Positions 7,021 through 14,101 of a DNA stretch of 26,299 nt are shown piece after piece. The first letter of the stretch is position 1. Every line of letters begins with the position of its first letter. The stretch lies in the IMG/VR virus record IMGVR_UViG_3300012920_000224, positions 1 to 26,299 of that record; one strand, written 5' to 3'. The notes beneath the pieces are model-generated. The model was given only the letters and a program-made list of their open reading frames with translations, made no database searches and was not told the DNA's origin. Position numbers and translations under genes: made by a program. This stretch comes from a virus.

Positions 7021-8594
7021 TTGAGAAGTCTCTCGCTGTCATATCAAGAAGAAATAAGAGAGCAAACATAGCTCTGGCAAATGATTTTAGAAATAGATTT
7101 AGATTAGAGAGATCATTTGAAAGAGCATCTCTTAAAACTAAAACAAAACTTTTAGAAGATAGAGATCGTACACTAAAAGCGTTAGTGTTACGCAGTAAGC
7201 AACAAGAAAAAGATAAAGAAGGAAAGGTCGGGGGTGCACTTACTTTACTTGGTGGTGGTGTACTTGGTAGAAAATTTCTTGGTCGTGGTAAAATTCCAAA
7301 ATTACCTACACAAGGCGGTGCATTTTTATCTAGGGTAGGTAAAGTAGGTAAATTTGGTAAGATAGGACCTCTTGCAATATTAGGAACAGGTTTAGATTTT
7401 GCAGGTAGAAGGGCAGAGGGTCAAACAAATTTACAAGCAGGTATTGGTGCAGGTGGTGGTCTTGCAGGTGCTCTTGCAGGTGCAAAATATGGTGCGATTC
7501 TCGGAACCGCTATAGGAGGTCCTGTTGGTACTCTTATTGGGGGTGTAGGTGGCAGTATAATTGGAAGTTTGGCAGGTGGAAGATTAGCAGATCTTTTTAC
7601 TGGAGCAGATAAAAGGAGAAAGTTTGAGGAAAAAAGAGTTGAAATAGCAACTACAAGATCATTGTTCTCCTTTGCACTTGACGATTTAGATTCTATATTA
7701 GACAAATTAGAAAACCTATCATTATTTAATTTACAAAGAAAAGAGGAGGATGATCCCTCATTACCAGCGAGAAGATTTCCATTCGGATCATTTTTCCGTA
7801 AACCTACCGAACCTAAAACACCATTTTTTCAAAGACCTAGTGTTCAAATAACTGGACTTGCTCTCGCTCTTGTAGCTGCACTTGCTCTTGGAGGTCCTAC
7901 AGGTGAGGAAATACCCATAGGAGCAGGGTTACTTGCTGCAATGAATAAAACTAAATTGGGTGCTTTTATTATAAAGAAGTCTCCGTTTCTTACTAGATTT
8001 GCAAAAAAAGCAACTCCACTTATTGATGATGTTATACAAACACCTATATCAAAGAAAGGATTGGAGATACGAGCAGACAAAATTCTAAGAGATTTAGGAG
8101 TAACAATCAAAAAAGAAGTAGGAAAATTCAAGATAACCAAGGGTAGAACAAAAATAAAAAATAAAAAAACACTTCAAAATCAAGACAAGGTAACATTTAG
8201 TGATACTCCTGAAGGTTCTACAATAATCAAACCAAAACCAGGTGAATTAGAGAGAACATTGAAACTTATTGATAAAATCAATAAGAGAATGAATAAGAAT
8301 ATCAATTCAAGAAAGAAAAGGAATTTCATCCAAAAAAATCTATTCAAAAACTTAAAGAGTGACTCTGGTACTAGCGGTGGCACACCTATAGCGTCACTTG
8401 AAGATGAAAATAATAATAATAATACTATTGCACTTGCACCAACAAATAATATTTTTATAATTCAGCAGGGTGATAGTACAACACAACCGCCTATAGTATC
8501 TGGTGACTCTACTATTGTATTGGGAGGTAACGTAAGTAATCCCTTAGATGCCATGTATAAATACGCTGAGATGACAGCACTCCAGACAGCATGA
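7017..8594 (+). CDS. Unrecognised glycine-zipper protein, possible tape-measure or hub component (2 of 2)
   Basis: A 525-aa protein with the same overall plan as its upstream neighbour: a basic helical N-terminus (1-70), then Gly-rich hydrophobic repeats. Residues 141-192 form a strong glycine zipper with repeated GxxxG spacing (for example GAILGTAIGGPVGTLIGG), followed by a helical stretch, and a second membrane-like segment at 277-292 (ITGLALALVAALALGG). The C-terminal half is very Lys-rich (about 340-460) and ends in an Asn-rich tract and a strand with NNIFIIQQG. Glycine zippers of this sort occur in tail tape measures and in pore-forming proteins. It overlaps both neighbours by ATGA. Role in tail-length control or DNA entry is inferred only from composition and from its place ahead of gp27. 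Confidence 0.75.
   Translation: MIEKSLAVISRRNKRANIALANDFRNRFRLERSFERASLKTKTKLLEDRDRTLKALVLRSKQQEKDKEGKVGGALTLLGGGVLGRKFLGRGKIPKLPTQGGAFLSRVGKVGKFGKIGPLAILGTGLDFAGRRAEGQTNLQAGIGAGGGLAGALAGAKYGAILGTAIGGPVGTLIGGVGGSIIGSLAGGRLADLFTGADKRRKFEEKRVEIATTRSLFSFALDDLDSILDKLENLSLFNLQRKEEDDPSLPARRFPFGSFFRKPTEPKTPFFQRPSVQITGLALALVAALALGGPTGEEIPIGAGLLAAMNKTKLGAFIIKKSPFLTRFAKKATPLIDDVIQTPISKKGLEIRADKILRDLGVTIKKEVGKFKITKGRTKIKNKKTLQNQDKVTFSDTPEGSTIIKPKPGELERTLKLIDKINKRMNKNINSRKKRNFIQKNLFKNLKSDSGTSGGTPIASLEDENNNNNTIALAPTNNIFIIQQGDSTTQPPIVSGDSTIVLGGNVSNPLDAMYKYAEMTALQTA
8556..8563 (+). promoter_or_regulatory. Putative late promoter TATAAATA upstream of gp27
   Basis: An exact match to the T4 late box, inside the last codons of the upstream gene and ending 27 bases before the gp27 ATG. 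The position fits a secondary late start for gp27-gp5-spike, besides read-through from the gp26 promoter. Confidence 0.6.
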
Positions 8595-9832
8595 GTCAAA
8601 ATCAATTGTGGACTAAAGGGCATAAGATCGATGCTGTCGATTTAGTGAGCGAGGAGGGAAAATCCTTTGATTTAAAATATCAAGTGGGATTCATAAAATA
8701 TTACGAGGATGTGATAGATCCAGCAATACACGTAGAGATATCCATACAAGATACAAATGGTCTTATAAACAAAATTCCCATAAGGGGTGGTAATTTAGTA
8801 AGAATACGACTAAAACATCCAAGTCAGGAAGGTATCGTAGAAAAAGAACTCGTTGTAACAAACATATCAAATCATATAATAGATCAGAAAAGAGAGGTAT
8901 TTACACTTACCTGCGAGACACTTGGTGCTTTGTCAAATCATACAAATAGGTGTTGGGTAAAATATAAGGGGTCTATTGCATCTACAGTCACTAAGATATT
9001 AGATGAGAAGGTAGATGGAGAGATAAACTTTATTGATACAACTTCAAATAATTGTGAGTTTTATGGTAATTATAGAAGACCATTTAAGGTTATCAGTGAT
9101 TTGTGTCGTAAAGCGATACCACCTACAGGGTCATTTGAGGAGGGTAATGGTGGCACAGCAGGGTATTTGTTCTTTGAAACTCAAGATGGATATAATTTCA
9201 GAAGCATTGATGTTATTTTTAGAGAGGAACCTGAGTTAGAATACTTGATGACTCCATATAAAGGTGGTCTTGATACGACTAATAATTTCAAATTGTCAAG
9301 TGATCCAGTTTTTAGAGAAAGTCATGATATAATAAAGAAACTTAGATCTGGTGCGTACAGTAGTTCAAATTGGTACTATGATGTGCTTACAAGGAAAGTT
9401 CACTTTTACAATTTCAGAGTTGGGGATTATCAACTTGGAAATGAAGATGAGTTGAATCCTCTTGCATTCAAAGAACCTTACTCAAGAATAATTCTTGGAA
9501 CTATAGATAAGGGAACCACAAACAAAGATGCTGATGGTGTTACTATTGACACACCACAAGATCAAGCACGATATCAAGCACAGGCATCAGCAAGATATGC
9601 TGCTATGTTCTCACAAATCTTAGATATCACAGTCCCCATGAATCTTTCACTAAGAGCAGGTATGGTAATCGATGTTAAGTTTCCTGACCTAAATACTGGT
9701 GAACCTCAGGATAAAAACTCTACTGAGAGTGGCAAGTATATGATTGCTAAATTATCTCATGAGTTTGGTAACCCTGCAGGTGATTTCACAGGATTATCTC
9801 TTGTGAGAGATTCATTTACCATCAACGAGTAA
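8591..9832 (+). CDS. 27: Baseplate hub subunit, T4 gp27 homologue
   Basis: A 413-aa protein, close to T4 gp27 (391 aa). The N-terminal domain has the gp27 pattern: a strand ending near residue 30, FIKYYEDVIDPAIHVEISI (residues 34-52), NGLINKIPIRGGNLVRIRL, and later TLTCETLGALSNHTNR and a helix VTKILDEKV. The C-terminal part has RAGMVIDVKFPDL and YMIAKLSHEFG, typical of the second tube-like domain and the final 'saKlsH.f' strand of hub proteins. In T4 the gp27 trimer forms the hub torus between tube and spike, adapting six-fold to three-fold symmetry. The start overlaps the upstream stop by ATGA, a late promoter lies just upstream, and gp5 follows after a 75-aa gene. The assignment is firm. 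Confidence 0.9.
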   Translation: MSQNQLWTKGHKIDAVDLVSEEGKSFDLKYQVGFIKYYEDVIDPAIHVEISIQDTNGLINKIPIRGGNLVRIRLKHPSQEGIVEKELVVTNISNHIIDQKREVFTLTCETLGALSNHTNRCWVKYKGSIASTVTKILDEKVDGEINFIDTTSNNCEFYGNYRRPFKVISDLCRKAIPPTGSFEEGNGGTAGYLFFETQDGYNFRSIDVIFREEPELEYLMTPYKGGLDTTNNFKLSSDPVFRESHDIIKKLRSGAYSSSNWYYDVLTRKVHFYNFRVGDYQLGNEDELNPLAFKEPYSRIILGTIDKGTTNKDADGVTIDTPQDQARYQAQASARYAAMFSQILDITVPMNLSLRAGMVIDVKFPDLNTGEPQDKNSTESGKYMIAKLSHEFGNPAGDFTGLSLVRDSFTINE

Positions 9833-9833
9833 C

Positions 9834-10061
9834 ATGAAAACAATCGAAGAACACATCGCAAAGGATAAAGAAATCCTTGCAGACCCATCTACTTCAGAAC
9901 CAATGAAGAGACATGTAGTCGAAGAGTTACATGAACTTGAGGTTTATGAAGAGCATCATCACGATGAGATTGAAGCAGGTGATCATCACGATCCAAATGT
10001 TTTAGAATTGTTTTGTGAAATGCACCCTGATGAACCAGAGTGTTTGGTATACGATGACTAA
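9834..10061 (+). CDS. Small His/Asp/Glu-rich protein of unknown function between gp27 and gp5
   Basis: A 75-aa protein with 9 His and 24 Asp/Glu residues and two Cys (61 and 70). The His are concentrated in HHHDEIEAGDHHD (41-53). The N-terminal half is predicted helical (MKTIEEHIAKDKEILADP), and the C-terminal end LELFCEMHPDEPEC..YDD looks like a short conserved tail. It starts one base after the gp27 stop and its own stop overlaps the gp5 start, so it is made together with the hub proteins. I recall similar small proteins beside gp5 in cyanomyoviruses but know of no function. The composition would suit binding of divalent metal; spike tips of contractile phages bind iron through His, so a link to spike metallation is conceivable but unproven. 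Confidence 0.8.
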   Translation: MKTIEEHIAKDKEILADPSTSEPMKRHVVEELHELEVYEEHHHDEIEAGDHHDPNVLELFCEMHPDEPECLVYDD

Positions 10062-12088
10062 TGCTTGAAACACGTCATTCTAATATTGAATTCCTTGGGA
10101 AGGATGGATTTCAGTGGTTTATCGCACAGGTAGCCCCTGATATAGTTTGGCGTACAGAAAACAATCAAAACTTTGACAACGGTTTCAGAGCAAAGATAAG
10201 AATACTAGGATATCATCCTGGCGAGAATGATGGTGAGGGTGGTATATCTGATGATGATTTACCATGGGCACATTTCCTTGTGTCACCACAATTCGGTGCA
10301 GGTAATAATGATACTGGCACATCTTTTGCCTTACAAGGTGGTGAGATGGTTATTGGATTCTTCCTTGACGGTGAAGAAGCACAACAACCAATAGTGATTG
10401 GATCATTTTATGCAAACTATAATATTGAGGATTTTACATCATATAAAGAAGCATTAGATAAAGGCACCACTGGATTCAAACCACTAAAAAAAGATCCTTA
10501 TATTGATTATGGTGATCATACATCTATAGAGAAGAAAGAGAAAACAAGTGCAGGTGGTGTTATTGTTGATAGTAATAGTGAAATTGTAGATGAGAATAAG
10601 AACAAAAAGAAAACTATTGAGAAACACTTTGACAATAAATCATATCATGTAAAGGTGCCTGTTGTATGTAATACACCAAAAGAAAAAACCAGTGATATAA
10701 CGAAATCTCTACAAAAATTCTTTGATAAAATAAATTCACTTGAAAAATTTTCTGATGGTTATATAGATCCTGTATTACAAAAGATTGTGAACATAGACGT
10801 TGAGATTGATAAAGCGTCAAAAGAAATTTCTGGTGCAATGTCAGGTATAATAAGAGGAGCGAGATTCAAATTATTTGATGAGATAAACAAAAAAGTAGAT
10901 GAGAAAATAGGATTTCTAAGTCCAGATTTCCTTAGAAAAAGTATAGAGGCAAAAAAACTCAAGGATGGTGTTTTTTGTGCTATTGAAAATATTCTAAATG
11001 GATTGAAAGATTTTGTTGGTAAATTTTTGAAGGAATTGATTGGTAAAATTGTGAATATACCTTTATGTGGTGCTGAACAATTCTTATCTGGATTGATGTC
11101 AGATCTTACGTCAAAGATACAGTCTGCAATTTCACCTGCCTTGAATGGTTTGAGTAAATTTACTGGATCTGCGATGCCTGATTTTCAAGGCATGATGGCA
11201 AAAGCACTAAGTATGACCAGTGCAGCACTTTCATTATTTGAGTGTGAGGGTCAAAAATGTAAAGAAAACCCTGTCGATAGACTCACTAATATAGGATCTG
11301 ATCCTAAGAAATTATTGAACTTCAATAGTCTTCTCAATAAATTTACCACACTAAGTGGAAGTGGTTTATCAGGCACTTTGACAGATTTAGTAGGACTGTC
11401 ATTCCCCAATGTAAATATCATTGGAGACACAGTTGGGTCATTTAGTGGTTCATCACCTCTCAATGGTTTAGTGGGTGGATGTAACGTATCAAGTAAAGTT
11501 TGTGGTCCTCCAAGAATAGAAATATTTGGTGGTGGAGGAATAGGTGCTGCTGCTGATGCTGTAATAAACTCAGTGGGTGATATCATAGGTGTCAATATGA
11601 AAGAGTTTGGAGTTGGTTACACAGAAGCACCTTTCGTTTCCATAATTGATGATTGTAACAATGGTAAGGGTGCTACAGGTAAACCAATTGTAGAAGATGG
11701 AAGAATTGTAAACATCGCAATATCTGATACTGGGGGTAATTATCTTGCACCAGAAAATACATCTGACATAGAGGGTGTGGATGTATTGGGTGAGGTAGTT
11801 GGTGTGGATGTTATATCAACAGGAGTGGGATATGAAGAAGGAGATTTGATAGTAAGTGATAGTGGTCAGACATTGACACCAATTATAGAGGATGGTAGAA
11901 TAATTGGGTCTAATGGTACGATAGATCAGGGACTAACAGATTTACCTGCTCTTACTGTGCAAACAAATACTGGTGTGGGTGCTAAGTTATTACCCATAAC
12001 TAGGTTTATCAAACGTGAAGAATACACTGATCCTGTTGTTCCTGATGCACAGTTGATAACAGTAATCAGTTGCCCTAGGTTCTATTGA
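10061..12088 (+). CDS. 5: Baseplate central hub/spike base, gp5-like OB-fold protein without a visible lysozyme domain
   Basis: A 675-aa protein. Residues about 14-122 form the gp5/VgrG-type OB-fold: FQWFIAQVAPDIVWR at the start, FRAKIRILGYHP, LPWAHFLVSPQFGAG, and the hallmark EMVIGFFLDGEEAQQPIVIG (95-114). T4 gp5 then has a lysozyme domain; here the middle (about 180-420) is helical, amphipathic and Lys-rich, and no Glu/Asp/Thr lysozyme site or G.GH motif is visible. The C-terminus (about 515-640) has two beta repeats with GVGYTEAP / GVGYEEGD followed by DGRI, a module also used in the fibre genes. The beta-helical needle that forms the T4 gp5 C-terminus is missing from this protein and is encoded by the next gene. 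Start overlaps the previous stop (TAATG). Confidence 0.8.
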   Translation: MLETRHSNIEFLGKDGFQWFIAQVAPDIVWRTENNQNFDNGFRAKIRILGYHPGENDGEGGISDDDLPWAHFLVSPQFGAGNNDTGTSFALQGGEMVIGFFLDGEEAQQPIVIGSFYANYNIEDFTSYKEALDKGTTGFKPLKKDPYIDYGDHTSIEKKEKTSAGGVIVDSNSEIVDENKNKKKTIEKHFDNKSYHVKVPVVCNTPKEKTSDITKSLQKFFDKINSLEKFSDGYIDPVLQKIVNIDVEIDKASKEISGAMSGIIRGARFKLFDEINKKVDEKIGFLSPDFLRKSIEAKKLKDGVFCAIENILNGLKDFVGKFLKELIGKIVNIPLCGAEQFLSGLMSDLTSKIQSAISPALNGLSKFTGSAMPDFQGMMAKALSMTSAALSLFECEGQKCKENPVDRLTNIGSDPKKLLNFNSLLNKFTTLSGSGLSGTLTDLVGLSFPNVNIIGDTVGSFSGSSPLNGLVGGCNVSSKVCGPPRIEIFGGGGIGAAADAVINSVGDIIGVNMKEFGVGYTEAPFVSIIDDCNNGKGATGKPIVEDGRIVNIAISDTGGNYLAPENTSDIEGVDVLGEVVGVDVISTGVGYEEGDLIVSDSGQTLTPIIEDGRIIGSNGTIDQGLTDLPALTVQTNTGVGAKLLPITRFIKREEYTDPVVPDAQLITVISCPRFY

Positions 12089-12675
12089 TGGCAGAAAAAC
12101 AATCAAAAAACAAAACAAAGGTGCCACCTATTATCATTCAGCATGCTGAATGTGGTCATGTCACCCTTGGTGATGAGAAGGATAAAGATGTAACGAGACC
12201 AAGAGATGTTGGAGTTTATGGTGGTCATAGTCAAAAATTAAGATTGTTCAGAGATGGTGGATTTGAATTATCTTCAAATGAGGATGCAAATCCATCTCAC
12301 AAGAGTAAAGGTTCAGTGATTCAGTCTGTATGTAAAGGTGCACCTCTTGATATCATATCAGAGGGTGATTTACATATTACTGTTGCAGGTGAATTTACAG
12401 TGAGTGCTGAAAAAATTGTAATGGAAGCGTTGAGCACTGATGAAGAGGGAATAAATCTTGACGCAAATCACGATATAAGAATAAGTGCAGGTAATAATGT
12501 TCTTGTCACAGGCGACAACATAACAATTGATGCAAAGGAAAGAATTGTTTCACATTCTGAAGGGTGGCAGATATTGATTGGTCAGTGTATTAGACTACAT
12601 GAACCACAAACTAAAATGTGCCCTGCTTTTATGCGGGAATATATAGATAACCAAATCAAAACACTGAAAAATTAG
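12088..12675 (+). CDS. Central spike needle, gp5C-like beta-helix encoded as a separate gene
   Basis: A 195-aa protein; I take the ATG at 12088, which overlaps the gp5 TGA by one base (TGATG). After an N-terminal region with HAECGHVTLGD (19-29) and RLFRDGGFELSS (52-63), residues about 85-160 are a run of short alternating strands with Gly/Asn turns: GDLHITVAGEFTVSAEKIV, DANHDIRISAGNNVLVTGDN and ITIDAKERIV. This matches the repeated 'V.G....' octapeptide style of T4 gp5C and of VgrG needles, which trimerise into a rigid membrane-piercing beta-helix. The C-terminal end has Cys167, Cys178 and His171, possibly for tip packing or metal binding, and a helical tail. The gene follows gp5 directly. 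Calling it the needle is inference from repeats and position, but fits well. Confidence 0.75.
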   Translation: MAEKQSKNKTKVPPIIIQHAECGHVTLGDEKDKDVTRPRDVGVYGGHSQKLRLFRDGGFELSSNEDANPSHKSKGSVIQSVCKGAPLDIISEGDLHITVAGEFTVSAEKIVMEALSTDEEGINLDANHDIRISAGNNVLVTGDNITIDAKERIVSHSEGWQILIGQCIRLHEPQTKMCPAFMREYIDNQIKTLKN

Positions 12676-12677
12676 TT

Positions 12678-13505
12678 ATGGCACAAATGAGAGACCTTGA
12701 CACAGGCAAGGTGTACATAGGACCTGAAGATCCAAAGGATGACAGATCAAAAACCACATTGAATGGTGACAAAGAGTATGAGGGAACACTTGCAGCAACA
12801 GGACCTGCATTTGTAGGAGGTCATAGTGAAGATGCAAAGGGTGTAGTCAACATCGGCACAGACGCTGCTGACTTCAAACCTAAAGTTTCAGGTCGTGCAG
12901 TTGATATTGAGGGTGATGTCAAGATCGTGACAGAAGGGGGTACAGCACTTGACATTGAAGGCAACACTGTACAGGAAGGAGATACACAACAAGAAGGTAA
13001 GATAACAGCGTCATCCACGGTGAAGGCAAGTAATTTTGTTGGTGATATCAGTACAACATCAGGCACACCACCAGGATGTAAAGTATTTGACTTACCACAT
13101 CCTAATATAAAAGGATACAGACTTAGACATGCATGTGTAGAAGGACCTGAAGCAGCAGTGTATGTTAGAGGTAAGGTAAGTATTGATGGTGTCATAGAAC
13201 TACCAGACTATTGGCAGAACTTTGTAGATAAGGAGTCAATCACAGTTCATCTCACACCAATTGGTGCATTCCAAGAATTGTTTGTAGATCGTATAGAATA
13301 TGGTAAGAGAGTATATGTCAAGAATCAAGCAGGTGGTAAGATAGATGCTAATTATCAGGTGTGGGCAGACAGACTAGGACATGACATGGTTGTAGAATAT
13401 GAAGGAGAGAGCGTTGCTGATTATCCTGGCGATAGCAGTAAATTCTCTGCTGCAGGTTACGACTATGACATAAGAGAAGATGTTTACCGCACGACTGATA
13501 TTTGA
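12678..13505 (+). CDS. Virion structural protein with conserved C-terminal beta domain
   Basis: A 275-aa protein. Residues 30-120 are strand-turn repeats typical of fibres (VSGRAVDIEGDVKIVTEGG, TALDIEGN, KITASSTVKASNFVGD). Residues about 134-242 form a distinct domain: CKVFDLPHPNIKGYRLRHAC, VEGPEAAVYVRGK, VIELPDYWQNF, ESITVHLTPIGAFQELFV and KRVYVKN. I recognise this domain as one found at the C-terminus of several marine phage fibre and structural proteins, where it follows beta repeats, but its function is unknown to me. The gene begins two bases after the spike gene and so is probably part of the same baseplate transcript, suggesting a part attached to the baseplate. An adhesin or fibre-tip role is possible. 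Confidence 0.72.
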   Translation: MAQMRDLDTGKVYIGPEDPKDDRSKTTLNGDKEYEGTLAATGPAFVGGHSEDAKGVVNIGTDAADFKPKVSGRAVDIEGDVKIVTEGGTALDIEGNTVQEGDTQQEGKITASSTVKASNFVGDISTTSGTPPGCKVFDLPHPNIKGYRLRHACVEGPEAAVYVRGKVSIDGVIELPDYWQNFVDKESITVHLTPIGAFQELFVDRIEYGKRVYVKNQAGGKIDANYQVWADRLGHDMVVEYEGESVADYPGDSSKFSAAGYDYDIREDVYRTTDI

Positions 13506-13737
13506 CTTTGAGCACAGATGTGCTATCATAGATGGAGTTACTAAAAATACCATGTTCCCTGATCAAGTTGTAGACCGTCTTGAAATTTCGATGACTGGTA
13601 GATGGTTCAGAATATTTGGATCAGATGCAGAAATCAAAAAAATAGAGTGTGATTCTGCTGATCAGTTCATGAGAGTATTGGAGGTTGCTAAAGTGGCAGA
13701 AGAAATTGATAAAGAGATCAAGGTTGTATATGTCTAA
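13480..13737 (+). CDS. Small conserved protein of unknown function
   Basis: An 85-aa protein whose ATG lies 26 bases inside the end of the previous gene, preceded by the purine-rich run AAGAGAAG. The sequence has an alpha/beta look: strands in FDFEHRCAIIDGVT and GRWFRIFGS, followed by IKKIECDSADQF and a terminal helix rich in Glu/Lys. No motif is recognised. Its stop overlaps the next start by eight bases (ATGTCTAA), so it is embedded in the late transcript. The alternative is a later start, but no good downstream ATG precedes the conserved-looking part. Confidence 0.65.
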   Translation: MFTARLIFDFEHRCAIIDGVTKNTMFPDQVVDRLEISMTGRWFRIFGSDAEIKKIECDSADQFMRVLEVAKVAEEIDKEIKVVYV

Positions 13738-14059
13738 CTTTCCCTTTTCTGATGTAATCCACAGAATACCAATAGAGGGTGGATTCTATACTAAAAAAGA
13801 AGTAGATAAACTTATAAAGGATGCAGTGGATGAAGCGAGACGTATTGATGAGGAGTCAATGCGGAAGCATAATCGTGATGCAACTATCATAAGTATGATA
13901 CTTGGTTTTACCACTTTAGCATTGTTTGTTGATGGTCTACTTAGATTATTAGGAATTACACCACCATTCATGGGTCTTGATATTGATATCATTGATAAAG
14001 TTGTAGAAAAGGTTGAATCCGACATCGTACCATTGATACAAAGGGTGCCCCGAATCTGA
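13730..14059 (+). CDS. Small single-span membrane protein of unknown function
   Basis: A 109-aa protein taking the ATG at 13730, which overlaps the previous stop; the frame is open further upstream but only with a TTG inside the previous gene. Residues 20-49 form a charged helix (TKKEVDKLIKDAVDEARRID), residues 51-75 a hydrophobic segment (ATIISMILGFTTLALFVDGL), and the rest an amphipathic helix with several Asp/Ile. The layout of a charged N-terminal helix, one membrane span and a short tail resembles small phage membrane proteins such as holin or spanin components, but no lysis gene is nearby and there is no lipobox, so I leave the role open. It is the last gene before the large fibre gene and its late promoter. 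Confidence 0.65.
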   Translation: MSNFPFSDVIHRIPIEGGFYTKKEVDKLIKDAVDEARRIDEESMRKHNRDATIISMILGFTTLALFVDGLLRLLGITPPFMGLDIDIIDKVVEKVESDIVPLIQRVPRI

Positions 14060-14063
14060 GTAG

Positions 14064-14071
14064 TATAAATA
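14064..14071 (+). promoter_or_regulatory. Putative late promoter TATAAATA for the 1890-aa fibre gene
   Basis: An exact T4 late box in the 42-base gap before the fibre gene, ending 30 bases before its ATG. The gap position and exact match make this one of the best promoter calls in the window. Confidence 0.7.
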
Positions 14072-14101
14072 AGTTGAAGGAATGGTGTCGGAACATAGGT
14101 A

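Noticed and set aside
13730-14059. Holin or spanin call for the 109-aa membrane protein
   Set aside because: One hydrophobic span alone is not enough; no endolysin or lipoprotein partner is nearby and no family motif is seen.
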